A DNA stretch of 64,000 nt from JALOLG01 sp963776935. Its GTDB lineage: Bacteria; Actinomycetota; Acidimicrobiia; Acidimicrobiales; Ilumatobacteraceae. Position numbers and translations under genes: made by a program. Below the pieces are notes generated by a model. It saw only the letters and a list, made by a program, of their open reading frames with translations. It searched no databases and was not told where the DNA came from. Shown piece after piece: positions 45,066 through 54,986 of this stretch (position 1 is its first letter; each line of letters starts with the position of its first letter). Where the stretch lies: contig CAVZOP010000008.1 in the NCBI GenBank assembly GCA_963776935.1, positions 62,001 through 126,000 of the forward strand, in the 5' to 3' direction.

Positions 45066-45635
45066 TCAGTCGCGACCGACACCGAGTGAGTTGGCAACCC
45101 GGTTGATGTAGTTGAACCAGGACGCGATCAGCGTGATCTGCAAGATCCCGGTGTCGTCGAAGCCAGCCGCCCGCAGCGCGTCGTGATCGGACGGGCCGAT
45201 CTGCAGCGAGTCTTTGGTCACCTGCACCACGTAGTCGAGCATCACCCGGTCGGACGCGCTGATCGGCGCGGCTGGGTAGTCGTCACGCAGCGCGGCGACG
45301 AGCGCCTCGTCGAGCGTGACTCGACGAAGGAACTCGGCGTGCGACTCGCTGCAGTACGGGCAGCGATTGGTCACCGACACCATCGTGGCGATCATCTCGT
45401 GCTGGGCGCGGGTCAACGGCAGGTCGGGCGACATCAACGCACCGAACGTCGAGAAGGCGTGTTCGAGGGCGTCCGGGATCAACGTGTGGGCGGCGACGAT
45501 GCCCGCCCCGTCGTCGTCGTGTTCGGGGCTGACGGGGAGGTCGTACTCCGACGGATACAGCCCGTGCTGGGCCTCCAGCGCTTCTCTGAGTCGGCCGGAC
45601 GCCTGCGACTTCGGGATGGTCTTGATCCACGTCAT
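45066..45635 (-). CDS. AhpD-like peroxidase-related protein (carboxymuconolactone decarboxylase family)
   Basis: A 189-residue all-helical protein with the AhpD signature RAQHEMIATMVSVTNRCPYCSESHAEFLRRV. It contains the CxxC redox pair and the downstream proton-relay histidine. The C-terminal FDDTGILQITLIASWFNYINRVANSLGVG matches peroxidase-related (TIGR01926-type) members. It would reduce hydroperoxides or transfer electrons from lipoyl groups. The ATG overlaps the FtsK-like stop by four bases, so it is transcribed with that gene, although functionally it fits the adjoining SoxR redox group. Confidence 0.92.
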   Translation of the reverse strand: MTWIKTIPKSQASGRLREALEAQHGLYPSEYDLPVSPEHDDDGAGIVAAHTLIPDALEHAFSTFGALMSPDLPLTRAQHEMIATMVSVTNRCPYCSESHAEFLRRVTLDEALVAALRDDYPAAPISASDRVMLDYVVQVTKDSLQIGPSDHDALRAAGFDDTGILQITLIASWFNYINRVANSLGVGRD

Positions 45636-48600
45636 CGGCCAAGTGTGTCGTCCACGGTCAGGTCTGGCACAAGTTCATCGAGCGCGAGCTGGACGAGCGA
45701 CTGGCCCCTTCCGTCGACGAGCCAGGCCAGTCCGGGCCGCGCCGGAATCGGGGTTCGGCGAGGGAGCACGGCGCCGAGCAGGTCCCCGTCGAGCTCGCCG
45801 CCGGCCGCCATCACGAGTCCCAGCCGGCTGCGGCGGCACACCGCCGTCCAGTGGCCGTATGCCACACGCATCGCGTCGGCTCGACCGGCGGCGAACACGC
45901 TCGTCGCACCGGCGGCTCGGCCGAGGTGCGTGACCAGCCAGCCATCGGGATCGTCGAACCGTTCGCAGTCGTCGACCGCGATCAGCGCCTGCCGATCGAA
46001 CGTGTCATCGAGCTCGGCGGCGACGCCGTACCGCTCGACGAGCGGTGAGCCGCGCACCGGGCAGATCACCCGCACAGGTGCGCCGGGATGCAGCTCACAC
46101 CAGGCCTCGATCAACCGGATCAGGGCCGAGCTCCGACCCGAACGCGCCGGTCCCGCAACGATCACGTGCTCGCCGATCGGCAGGTGCAGCACCGCCATCG
46201 ACAACGTGGCGAAGTCGAGACCGACCGGCAACGCGACGACGGGTCCGGTGTCCCCCCGGGTCGGTCCGAGTGCGTGGGCCGGAACAGATCGCGGCAGCAC
46301 CGCGACCGGCGCCGGTCCACCGCCGCCCTCGCACCGATCGCGTGGGAGCAACGCGACCTGTGCCGAGAGCCCGGATGCCGCGACGACGAGCCGACCCGGG
46401 ATGGCCGCCGGCACGCGGCGGAGAGGGAACGCCTAGCGTCGGCGCGTCGCTCGGGTCGTCGAGATGGAACACCCAGCGCTGGGCGAACCGCGCCAGCACG
46501 ACGCCACCGCCGCGCGCCGCATCGACGACAGCAACCGTTGCAATTCCGACAGCCGGTCCGTCGGCGAGCACCCGATCGAGCTCGGCCTTCGACGGTCCCC
46601 GTTCCACGTGTTCGAGCGATTCGCGCAGGGCGGTCAACCCGTCGATCGCCACGACGATGTCGGGGCCCCGTTCGACGTCCGACTCAGACCGTCGACGATC
46701 GAGCTCGCCCGCCAGCCGCCGAACCAGCCGGTCGACGCGTTCGACCTCGTGCACTCGGATGACGTCGGTGCAGTGTGCGCCGGCGAGCGCATCGAGCGAC
46801 GGGTCCCCTTTCGCATCGACGATGTACACGTGGAGGGCGCACGGCGGATCGATGCAGGTCGCGGCCGCCACGATCATCCGCAGCGCGGTCGTGGTGCCCG
46901 AACCAAGCGCACCGAACAGGGCGAGGTTGCCGCGCGACCGGTCCCATCGCAACGGTGTGCGCCGCTGGAGCGCCGGTTCGTCGATCACACCGACCGCCGC
47001 CGGCTCGTCGACGTCGCGCAGCTCGGGCGGCAGCGGCGGGAGCCACGGTCGGTGGGGAGTGGCGACGCCGGCGATGGTCATCGCGCGCCTGGTCTCGCCG
47101 ACGAGCAGCTCGAGCTCGGTTCGCGCAGTGTCGCCGCCGTCGAGCGGAGCGGTGCATCGGGCGATCTGGAACTCGACCATGTCCGCGGGCCGAGTCGCAT
47201 CACCGCCCGGCCGGGCACTTCCCGCGGCAACCCAGCTGGGGCAGGATCGCCCACCACGTCGAGGGCATCGGCGCGGTCGTGCAGGCGCAACGCGAGTCGG
47301 AGGTTGGTGTTGGCGCGGATGTGATCGTCGACAACGCCCGCCGGTCGTTGCGTCGCGAGCACGAGATGCACGCCGAGGCTCCGGCCCCGCTGGGCGACCC
47401 CGACCAACGCCGGGATGAAGTCGGGGAGATCGACCGCGAGCGCTGCGAACTCGTCGATGACCACGACCAGCCGTGGCAGCGGAGGTGACCCGGCGATCGC
47501 CCGATGCCCGGCGAGATCGGTGGTGCCGGACTGCCGGAGCAGCCGCTCGCGGCGATGCACCTCGGCTTCGAGGCTCACCAACGCCCTGGCGGCGAGCCCG
47601 TCGTCGAGATCGGTGACCAGCCCCACCGTGTGCGGGAGGTCGGCACACGCATCGAACGTGGCCCCGCCCTTGTAGTCGACGAGCACGAACGTCACGTGGT
47701 CGGGACTGACGCGCGCGGCCATCGCGACGACCAGCGTCCGGAGCGCCTCGCTCTTGCCGGCGCCCGTCGTTCCAGCGATGAGCGCGTGCGGTCCGTCGCG
47801 GACGAGATCGACCTCGACCACGCCGTCGAGCGACACGCCGATCGGCGCCGCCGGTGCCGGGTCGTCACCGCCCGCTCGCCATGACGCAGCGATCGCGGCG
47901 GCGGTACGGGGCACGTCGGCCAGATCGTCGATGCGAACGTCGGTGGTCAGTTCGGACCCGGCGCCGGCGGGATCCTCGGGATCCGACAACCCGGCGAGGT
48001 GCCGGGCGATCGAGCCGGCCGTATCCGACGCGAGCCCGGCGATGTGGAGGCGATCCGACCCGACCGAGCCGTTGCCGTGGTCGTCCCAGCGGGCTCGGGC
48101 GCGTGTGCCCACCTCGAGCACCGAACGGCAGAACGCCGGCACCGTGTCGCCGCGATCGATGGTGACGACCGTCGTGACCGGCCGCTCACCGGCGAGGAAC
48201 CGGCGCAACGGGCTCGTGCGCGTCGCCAGCGCGGCTGGGACGTCGGTCAGAACGACGACGCGGCGGGCGTCCCCGTCGAGCCGGGCGAGCGCCTCGGCGA
48301 GCGCCCGTCCATCGTCGTGGGCGAACACCGCGGGAGCGTCGGGACCAGCCGTTGCATGCGGGAGCCACTCGGCCCACGCGTGACGCGTCACGTCGTCGGT
48401 GACCACGACCAGCCGCCAGTCGGCGGGACCGCACTGGACCGCCAGCTGGACGAGGAGCGACCGGGCGACGGCAGGTGCGTCGTCGCCGACGATCGCGATC
48501 GACGCGCCTGCATCGGACGCCAAGTCGACCTCGACCGGCACGTCGCGCAACAGCGATGCGGCGTCGACGACGGGACGCAGATCGGTCCGGAGCGTGTCGA

Positions 48601-49684
48601 CGTCGGCGCCGAGCGGGATCCGACAGGGCGCCGAACCCCACCCGATCATGACGCGAAACGCATCGCCGTGAGCAGGCCGGCGCGACCACAGATCGACCGT
48701 CTCGGCCCACCCGAGCAGGAGCAGCCTCCCGATCGCTTCGGTGACGGCGCGGTGGCGGAGTTGGTCGGCACACGCGGCCAGGTCGATGGCGAACTCCCGG
48801 CACGCCTGGTCGTCGCGACGACGTCTGCGCCGGCGACCACGAGCCTCGCGGGCACGTCCGGTACCGGCCGTCGCCAACGAGGCGATCGCGCCGACCGCGC
48901 CGAGCAACGCGAACACCGGCTGACGCAGGACGACGGCGATCGCGATCGACCCGACCAGGCTCACGACGGCGCCGGTCGCTCCCCACCCACCGACCACCGA
49001 TTCGGTGGGTGGGGGCGGCGGCATCGCCGCGGTGACGGACTCGGCCGCCGCCCGGCGAGGTCCGCGCAACACCGAACGCCGCCACGGATCGCCCTCCGAC
49101 CCGCCGGTTGCGACCGCCGCCTGGTCGGGCCGGGGCGCGGCGACCAGCAGGCGGCTGGCGCCGATCTCGATGGTCACGTGGCGAGGGAGGAGCGTCGGCC
49201 CCTCGACTGGGACGTCGCCCACGATGACGGGCACCCGACCGGCGAGTTGGAGGATCGTCACCGCCCCGTCGACACCGACGTCGAGCACGGCGTGGTGGGC
49301 CTGGACTTCGGGGTCGGCGAGACGCACCGCGGCCCAACGCGCACGGCCGACGAGGTGACGGCCGGGACCGAGGCCCAGGGGCACACCGACGGCCGGCCCG
49401 GCGACCTGCACGACCATGACCAGCGCTGCCGGGGAGACGTCGTCGGTCGGATGCCTGCCCGTAGTGCCGTCGACGAGGCTGCCGGTTCGGACACACGTCC
49501 GGCCGAGTGTCGTTGCCGGGTCGACGTCGACGCCGTCGATCGACACACCTGCCGCCGGGTCGACACCGACCGCACGAGCGAGCTCACCGACCGTCACCGT
49601 GGCCGGATCGGGCCACTGCTCGCTGGCGCGACCGTCAGGTCCGGCCACGACGAGGCGCGCTGGTCGACCGCGACGCACGTTCAC
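45632..49684 (-). CDS. FHA-FtsK/SpoIIIE (EccC/EssC-like) ATPase, type VII secretion type (two frame breaks)
   Basis: About 1350 residues. An FHA-like domain is at about residues 105-190 (GRHLVGRARWAAVRLADPEVQAHHAVLDVG). Two membrane helices follow (about 240-275), then three FtsK-type ATPase domains. The first is intact: LIAGTTGAGKSEALRT (Walker A, near residue 640), VLVDYKGGATFDACADLPHTVGLVTDLDD and RLVVVIDEFAAL. The second is degenerate (LFGALGSGTTTALRM, Walker lysine replaced), and the third has VAGPARSGRSSALIRL. This is the EssC/EccC layout that drives WXG100 export. Frame breaks lie near 47195 and 46435. No other ESX component or WXG100 gene is in the window. Confidence 0.85.
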
Positions 49685-49735
49685 CTGTGGGTCGATCGGC
49701 CGGCAGTCCGGAAAGCGCTGTCAGCGCCATCGGGC

Positions 49736-49771
49736 CTGTGAGCTGCTCTGTGAGACCTGCTGTGAGCTCCG
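49736..49771. repeat. Three tandem 12-bp CTGTGAG repeats
   Basis: CTGTGAGCTGCT, CTGTGAGACCTG and CTGTGAGCTCCG follow one another at 12-bp steps. They lie in the 104-bp gap between the divergent FtsK-like and sigma-like genes. Seven bases are invariant and five vary. The constant phase suggests a regulator binding site rather than coding residue; no coding signal covers it. Confidence 0.55.
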
Positions 49772-49788
49772 CCGCGCACGATCCCGGC

Positions 49789-50539
49789 ATGACTCGACGA
49801 CCAGCACCTCGACCTCCAGCGACGAGCGGGCCGGCACCGACCGGGCCCGGCGTCGCCGCCCGGCTCCAGCGTGAGTGGGATCGCCTGCGTTACCGGCCAC
49901 CGATCGTCGCCCACGCTCGGGCGTGGAGCGTGACCGAGCGTGGCTTCGATGATCTCGACGCGCTGTTGGCGCTGGCCGGATTCCGCACGGCGGCCACCGA
50001 CGACACCGAAGCCGTTCTCCGACGACTCGTCATCCGGGCCGCCGACGACGAGCTCGCCGCCCGGATCGTGCTCCAACGGGTGCTCCCCGGGCTCCTCGCG
50101 CTCGTGCGCCGCCGCCAATCGCGCCTCGGCGACGACATGCTCGAGCACCTCGTCGCGGCGGCGTGGATCGCGATCCGTACGTTCGCCCCGAGCCGCCGGC
50201 CGGCGTGCATGGCCGCGGCACTGATCAGCCAGGCCGACCACGCATGCTTCTGTCGACCCGGACGGCGGATGTCGACGGGCGAGGTGACGTTCGACCCGGC
50301 GCGGGTGACCGGGATGCCCGATGAACGGCGGATCTCGGCGTGCGAGGAGCTCGCTGGTGTGATCGCCGACGGCCGCGCCGCAGGCATCCCGATCGCCGAC
50401 CTCGACCTCGTGCAGCGGCTGCTGAGGACTGGTTCACCCGGTCAGGTCGCCCGCGACCTCCACGTGACGACCCGCACGATCCGCAACCGACAGCGATCGG
50501 GTCACCCTCCGGTTGCGTCAGGCTGCGCTCGCTGCGTGA
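49789..50539 (+). CDS. Sigma-like helix-turn-helix protein of unknown role (one frame break)
   Basis: About 250 residues, mostly helical: RLQREWDRLRYRPPIVAHARAW, DDTEAVLRRLVIRAADDELAARIVLQRVLPGLLALVRRR and LEHLVAAAWIAIRTFAPSRR. The C-terminal part reads like sigma region 4 (DLDLVQRLLRTGSPGQVARDLHVTTRTIRNRQ). The frame runs on to 50628 over the next gene's antisense strand. Removing one G near 50496 instead yields RQHRVTLRLRQAALAA and a stop at 50539, which is more natural. It is divergent from the FtsK-like gene. I do not recognise a characterised homologue. Confidence 0.65.
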
Positions 50540-51299
50540 ATTTCGGTTTGCGCTTCTCGAGGAACGACTTGATGCCCTCCTGGCCGTCAGGCGTCACGAC
50601 GGTCGAGGCCATGAGCTCGATGGCATAGGCGTAGGCCTCCGCCTGGGGCAGGTCGATCTGGGCGTAGAAGCCGCGCTTGCCGAGCGCCTTGGACAGCACG
50701 CTCCCCCGCGTCGCGCGCCGGATCAGATCGGCCACCGCGGCGTCGAGCTCGTCGTCGGGCACCGCTCGGTTGATCAGCCCCCACTCGGCCGCCGTCTGCG
50801 CCGAGATCACGTCGCCGGTGAGCGCCATCTCGAGGGCCCGCTTGCGGCCGAGGTTGCGGGCGACGGCGACGAGCGGCGTGTGGCAGAACACACCGCCCTT
50901 GCCACCCGGGATCGCGAACCCGGCGCTCTCGGCGGCGATCGCCAGGTCGCACGAAGCCACGAGCTGACAGCCGGCCGCGGTGGCGAGAGCGTGAACCTTG
51001 GCGACCACCGGCTGGGGGATCTCCTGGATCGTGTTCATCATCGCCGTGCACACGTCGAGCAGCTCACGGGCGTCGGCGAGCGATGCATCCTTCATGTCGC
51101 CGAAATCGTGACCAGCCGAGAACACCGGACCGTTGGCGGCGAGGATGACGCCGGTCGCGTCGCTCTTGCCGACCTCGCGGAGCGCCGCCGTGAGCTCGCG
51201 CATCACGTCGGCGGCGAGGGCGTTTCGCTTCTCGGGCCAGTTGAGGGTGACCGTGACGATGTCGCCGTCACGGGTGACGTCCACGTGCTGAGCGCTCAT
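50502..51299 (-). CDS. Enoyl-CoA hydratase/isomerase family protein
   Basis: A 265-residue crotonase-fold enzyme: VTVTLNWPEKRNALAADVMREL, VILAANGPVFSAGHDFGDM (oxyanion-hole strand), KVHALATAAGCQLVASCDLAIAAESAGFAIPGGKGGVFCHTP and LTGDVISAQTAAEWGLINRAV. The second oxyanion residue is in GCQL. The two catalytic glutamates of classical hydratases are not both obvious, and the ECHDC3-like GGKGGVFCHTP pattern suggests a subgroup with unsettled substrate. It ends with FLEKRKPKF. Its 3' end overlaps the sigma-like gene slightly. Confidence 0.9.
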   Translation of the reverse strand: MSAQHVDVTRDGDIVTVTLNWPEKRNALAADVMRELTAALREVGKSDATGVILAANGPVFSAGHDFGDMKDASLADARELLDVCTAMMNTIQEIPQPVVAKVHALATAAGCQLVASCDLAIAAESAGFAIPGGKGGVFCHTPLVAVARNLGRKRALEMALTGDVISAQTAAEWGLINRAVPDDELDAAVADLIRRATRGSVLSKALGKRGFYAQIDLPQAEAYAYAIELMASTVVTPDGQEGIKSFLEKRKPKFTQRAQPDATGG

Positions 51300-51323
51300 G
51301 CCCCAAGCGTACGATCCCGGGCC

Positions 51324-52637
51324 ATGACTGACTCGATCCAGGCCGGTGGTATCCGACAGATGGCGGAGCGGCACTGGAACGGTGAGGGTGATCTGGTCGG
51401 CGACGAGCACCCGGTGCGACCCGCGCTCGGACGGGCGGCGGAGGAGATCGCACCAGGCATCCTGACGTTCATCTCGGTCGCCTCGGTGAATGCGATCGAC
51501 TCGGCGGACGGGCTCGTCATGCTCGACACCGGCGGCCAGTTCGACAGTGACCATCTCTACGACGTCGTGCGGGCGTGGCGACCGGACGACCCACTCACGG
51601 CGGCCGTCTACAGCCATCACCACATCGACCACGTCTTCGGCACCCGTCGCTTCGAGGCCGAAGCCGCCGAGAAGGGGTGGGCACCGCCGACCGTGTACGC
51701 CCACGAGGACCTCCCCGACCACTTCCGCCGCTACGAGCGCACGCTCGGTTGGAACGCAGCGATCAACCAGCGCCAGTTCGCGCTGCCGGTCGAGAACTTC
51801 ACGTGGCCGGACACGTACCGCTATCCCGACGTGACGTACTCCGACCACCTCACGTTCACCCGCGGCGACCTGACGTTCGAGCTGCACCACGCTCGTGGGG
51901 AAACCGACGATGCGACGTGGACGTGGGTGCCGGAGCTGGCGGTGCTCCATCCCGGCGACCTGTTCATCTGGGCGGTGCCGAACGCCGGCAACCCGCAGAA
52001 GGTGCAGCGGTTCGCTAGCGACTGGGCGGTGGCGCTCCGCCAGATGGCCGCGTGCGGCGCGGAGGTGATGCTGTCCGGCCACGGGCTGCCGATCTTCGGC
52101 GCCGATCGCGTGCAGCGGGCACTCACCGACACCGCTGAGCTGCTCGACTCCCTCGAGACCCAGACCCTGACGCTGATGAACCAGGGGGTCACGCTCGACC
52201 GCGTCCTCCATGAGGTCGAGGTCCCCGAGCACCTACGCGACCTGCCCTACCTGCAGCCGGTGTACGACCATCCGCAATTCATCGTCCGCAACGTCTGGCG
52301 CCGCTACGGCGGCTGGTACGACGGCGAACCCGACAACCTGCTCCCGGCGCCGCGCGCCGAGCAGGCCCGGGTGTGGGTGGAGCTGGCGGGTGGGCTCGAG
52401 CGCGTGCTCGCCCGGGCGCGCGAGGTGGCCGCAGCCGGCGACCATCGCCTCGCCTGCCACCTCGTCGAGTTCGCCGTGCTGTACGAGCCCGCTTCGGCCG
52501 AAGCCCACGAGGCGCGCGCCGAGGTCTACGCCGCCCGCAGCGTCGACCAGGTGTCGTCGATGGCCCGCAACATCCTCGGCCACGCCGCCCACGCCAGCCG
52601 CGCCGGCAAACGCGACCTCGCCAGCCCCAACTCGTGA
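51324..52637 (+). CDS. Metallo-beta-lactamase-fold alkyl sulfatase-like hydrolase
   Basis: A 437-residue protein. The MBL core has YSHHHIDHVFGTRRFEAEA (the HxHxDH zinc motif), ARGETDDATWTWVPELAVLHPGDLF and MLSGHGLPIFGADRV. Its C-terminal half, YLQPVYDHPQFIVRNVWRRYGGWYDGEPDNLLPAPRAEQARVWVELAGG, matches the alkyl-sulfatase dimerization domain of SdsA1-type enzymes. It lacks a signal peptide and the sterol-carrier-like C-terminal domain of classical SdsA1, so a related non-sulfatase hydrolase is possible. ATG 51324 lies 24 bp from the divergent hydratase start. Confidence 0.88.
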   Translation: MTDSIQAGGIRQMAERHWNGEGDLVGDEHPVRPALGRAAEEIAPGILTFISVASVNAIDSADGLVMLDTGGQFDSDHLYDVVRAWRPDDPLTAAVYSHHHIDHVFGTRRFEAEAAEKGWAPPTVYAHEDLPDHFRRYERTLGWNAAINQRQFALPVENFTWPDTYRYPDVTYSDHLTFTRGDLTFELHHARGETDDATWTWVPELAVLHPGDLFIWAVPNAGNPQKVQRFASDWAVALRQMAACGAEVMLSGHGLPIFGADRVQRALTDTAELLDSLETQTLTLMNQGVTLDRVLHEVEVPEHLRDLPYLQPVYDHPQFIVRNVWRRYGGWYDGEPDNLLPAPRAEQARVWVELAGGLERVLARAREVAAAGDHRLACHLVEFAVLYEPASAEAHEARAEVYAARSVDQVSSMARNILGHAAHASRAGKRDLASPNS

Positions 52638-52673
52638 GGTTTCGGCGTCGTAGGAACGCCGAAACTTCACGAG
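52631..52673. terminator. Terminator-like hairpin, family B
   Basis: CTCGTGAGGTTTCGGCG (52631-52647) pairs with 52657-52673 at 16 of 17 positions around a 9-base loop. The stop codon of the hydrolase gene lies in the left arm, and that of the convergent TetR gene in the right arm. It is a variant of the family-B stem, and the variable central position is compensated in neither arm. Confidence 0.75.
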
Positions 52674-53257
52674 ATCGGGGTGGGGAGGACGAGGTCGACG
52701 ATCCGGCGGGGGCACCCGGGAACGAACGGCTCGCCCGTCATCAGGCGCCGGTAGAAGATCGGTCCGGCGAGCACCTCCGACGTCAGCACCGGATCGAGGT
52801 CGGCCGACAGCTCGCCCGCGGCGATGCCCTCGGCGATCAAGTCGACCAGGATCTGTCGCCGTGCCGAGACGAACTGCTGGTGGAACCGCCGCACCGTCTC
52901 ATCGCGGGCGGCGGCGTCGATCAGTGCGGGCATGCAGTTCGACCAGCGCGACTCTCCCAGCGTCTCGACCAACGCCTCGAGCAGCGCCACGATGCGCTCG
53001 CGCGTCGAGCCCTCGGTCAGTGGCGGGATCGGGCGCTTGAGCGTCTCGAGCGCGTCGCTGAGGAGGTCGAGCTTGCCCTGCCAGTGCCGGTAGATCGTCG
53101 CCTTGCCAACTCCGGCGCGGCGGGCGACCGACTCGATCGTCATCGCGCCGTAGCCGATCTCGCCGAGCTCGTCGAGTGTCGCCTCGAGGATCACCCGCCG
53201 CGAGCGTTCGACCCGCGGATCGAGCTCGGCCAGCGCGTCGCTCACGGCGTCACTCAT
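52667..53257 (-). CDS. TetR/AcrR family transcriptional regulator
   Basis: A 196-residue regulator. The DNA-binding domain is RRVILEATLDELGEIGYGAMTIESVARRAGVGKATIYRHWQGKLDLLSDAL, and the C-terminal domain (TetR_C_16-like) includes RFHQQFVSARRQILVDLIAEGIAAGEL and LAGPIFYRRLMTGEP. ATG 53257 overlaps the stop of the MFS gene by eight bases, so the two are co-transcribed. It likely represses the pump operon through the palindrome at 54912-54935. Confidence 0.93.
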   Translation of the reverse strand: MSDAVSDALAELDPRVERSRRVILEATLDELGEIGYGAMTIESVARRAGVGKATIYRHWQGKLDLLSDALETLKRPIPPLTEGSTRERIVALLEALVETLGESRWSNCMPALIDAAARDETVRRFHQQFVSARRQILVDLIAEGIAAGELSADLDPVLTSEVLAGPIFYRRLMTGEPFVPGCPRRIVDLVLPTPIS

Positions 53258-54866
53258 GGGTGATCCCACCCGTGACATCGGCTGCCGCCCGTTCGGCAGT
53301 TCCCTCGGCGGCGCGCCGGCGGTCGCGTCGGCCGGACACGAACAGGAAGATCGCGCTGAGTACGGCCACGACGGCACCGGCCGCCATCGTGGTGTTGAGC
53401 GCGTCGGTGAACGCCGCGCCGGCGTCATCGACCAGCGCTGCCGCCTCTTGGGCGGGGAGTTGACTCGCAACCCGCACCGCGGCCCCGACCGACTCCCCAG
53501 CTGCGGCAGCAGCCGCAGGCGGGAGCCCCGAGACGTCGATTCCGCTCCGGTATGTCGACGTGGCGATCGAGCCCAGCACGGCGATTCCGAGCGCCCCGCC
53601 GAGCTCGCGCGACGTGTCGTTGACGGCGGAGCCGACGCCGGCCCGGTTGAGCGGCACCGACGACATGATCGCTCCCGTCGCCGGCGCGGCCGTGATGCCC
53701 ATCGAGCCGCCGAGCACGATCAAGCCGGCCAGGATCTCCCAATACGACGAGTCCGGCCCGAGGAGCGAGAACAGGATGAACCCAACCGTCATGCCGCAGA
53801 AGCCGGCGACGACGACCGCGTTCAGACCGAACCGCTCGCCGAGCTTGGCGCTGCGCGGGGCGACGAGGATCAGCATGAACGCGAACGGCATCAGGGCCAA
53901 TCCGGCCTGGAGCGGCGAGTAGCCGCGCACGAACTGCACGTACTGGCCGATGAGGAAGAAGAACCCGAACATCACGAAGAACGCGAACGTGATGACGCCA
54001 CTGCCCGTCGAGAAGCCGCGCTCGCGGAAGAACGACATCGGCAGCATCGGGTGCTCGGTGTGGAACTCCCACCAGACGAACGCTCCCAGCGCGACCGCGG
54101 CGATGACGAACCCACCGACGACCTCTACGCTCGACCAGCCCTTCGTCGGGCCCTCGATGATCGCGTACAGCAAGGTCGCCAGGCCGACGAGCGACAGCAC
54201 CGCACCGACCGGGTCGAGCGGCGTGACCTCCTCGTCCTTGCTCTCGGGAGCGAGGACGGCGACCACGACGAGGACCACCGCGGCCGCGATCGTGTTGACG
54301 AGGAACGTCGATCCCCACCAATGGGCCGGAAAGATCCACCAGTCGGTCAGGAGGAACCCGACGATCAGCGGGCCGAGCGCGCCACCTGCACCCGCGAAGC
54401 CGGCCCACAGCGCGATCGCCTTGCGCCGCTCGTGCGGAGGGAAGATCGACGTCAACAGCGACAGCGTCGACGGCATCACGAATGCGGCTCCCAAGCCCAT
54501 CACGCTGCGGCTGACGATGACCGCCGTGGACGTGTTGGCGAACGTACCGATGACGGCGCCGATGCCGAACACCGCGAGCCCGAACATCAGCGCCTTCTTG
54601 CGACCGAACCGGTCGCCGAGCGCGCCGGCCGTGAGCAGCATCCCGGCGAACACGATCGCGTACGAGTCGAAGATCCACTGCAGGTCGGTGGCGGTCGCGT
54701 CGAGATCGCGCTGGATCGACGGGATCGCGGTGTTGAGCCCCGACACGCCCATCACCACCATCACCAGCGAGAGACACATCACCCCGAGCAGGAACCACCG
54801 CCTGGCGTAGATGGCGGGATCCTCGTGCAGCGGGCGAGGGGGCGTCGTTTCCGGGGAGGTCGTCAT
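53250..54866 (-). CDS. MFS drug efflux transporter, DHA2 (14-TMS) family
   Basis: A 538-residue transporter with 14 predicted helices. It shows LNTAIPSIQRDLDATATDLQWIFDSYAIVFAGMLLTAGALGDRFGRKKALMFGL, the motif A and D1 region of EmrB/QacA-type drug:H+ antiporters. Motif C-like glycines lie in WAGFAGAGGALGPLIVGFLL, and GITAAPATGAIMSSVPLNRAGVGSAVNDTSRELGGALGIAVLG is typical of the DHA2 group. It probably exports lipophilic drugs or metabolites and is followed by its own TetR gene. Confidence 0.94.
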   Translation of the reverse strand: MTTSPETTPPRPLHEDPAIYARRWFLLGVMCLSLVMVVMGVSGLNTAIPSIQRDLDATATDLQWIFDSYAIVFAGMLLTAGALGDRFGRKKALMFGLAVFGIGAVIGTFANTSTAVIVSRSVMGLGAAFVMPSTLSLLTSIFPPHERRKAIALWAGFAGAGGALGPLIVGFLLTDWWIFPAHWWGSTFLVNTIAAAVVLVVVAVLAPESKDEEVTPLDPVGAVLSLVGLATLLYAIIEGPTKGWSSVEVVGGFVIAAVALGAFVWWEFHTEHPMLPMSFFRERGFSTGSGVITFAFFVMFGFFFLIGQYVQFVRGYSPLQAGLALMPFAFMLILVAPRSAKLGERFGLNAVVVAGFCGMTVGFILFSLLGPDSSYWEILAGLIVLGGSMGITAAPATGAIMSSVPLNRAGVGSAVNDTSRELGGALGIAVLGSIATSTYRSGIDVSGLPPAAAAAAGESVGAAVRVASQLPAQEAAALVDDAGAAFTDALNTTMAAGAVVAVLSAIFLFVSGRRDRRRAAEGTAERAAADVTGGITHE

Positions 54867-54911
54867 CTTCGGAGGGTCCGATCGACTCGTGTCATGCGTG
54901 CCGCCTCGGGA

Positions 54912-54935
54912 CTGTGAGACGCCACCGTTTCACAG
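54912..54935. promoter_or_regulatory. Palindromic TetR-type operator before the MFS pump gene
   Basis: CTGTGAGACG (54912-54921) and CGTTTCACAG (54926-54935) pair at nine of ten positions across a four-base centre. It lies 46 bp upstream of the pump start, in the gap shared with the divergent LLM gene. It is the expected site for the TetR protein encoded after the pump. Confidence 0.7.
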
Positions 54936-54986
54936 CGGAACGTAGGCGTCTCGCTCGCGCCAGTCAACCCCTGCGATGATCGGGGG

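Noticed and set aside
54912..54935. CRP-type site (TGTGA ... TCACA) before the MFS gene
   Set aside because: The half-sites are 12 bp apart instead of six. The whole element is better described as a 10-4-10 palindrome beside a TetR-controlled pump.
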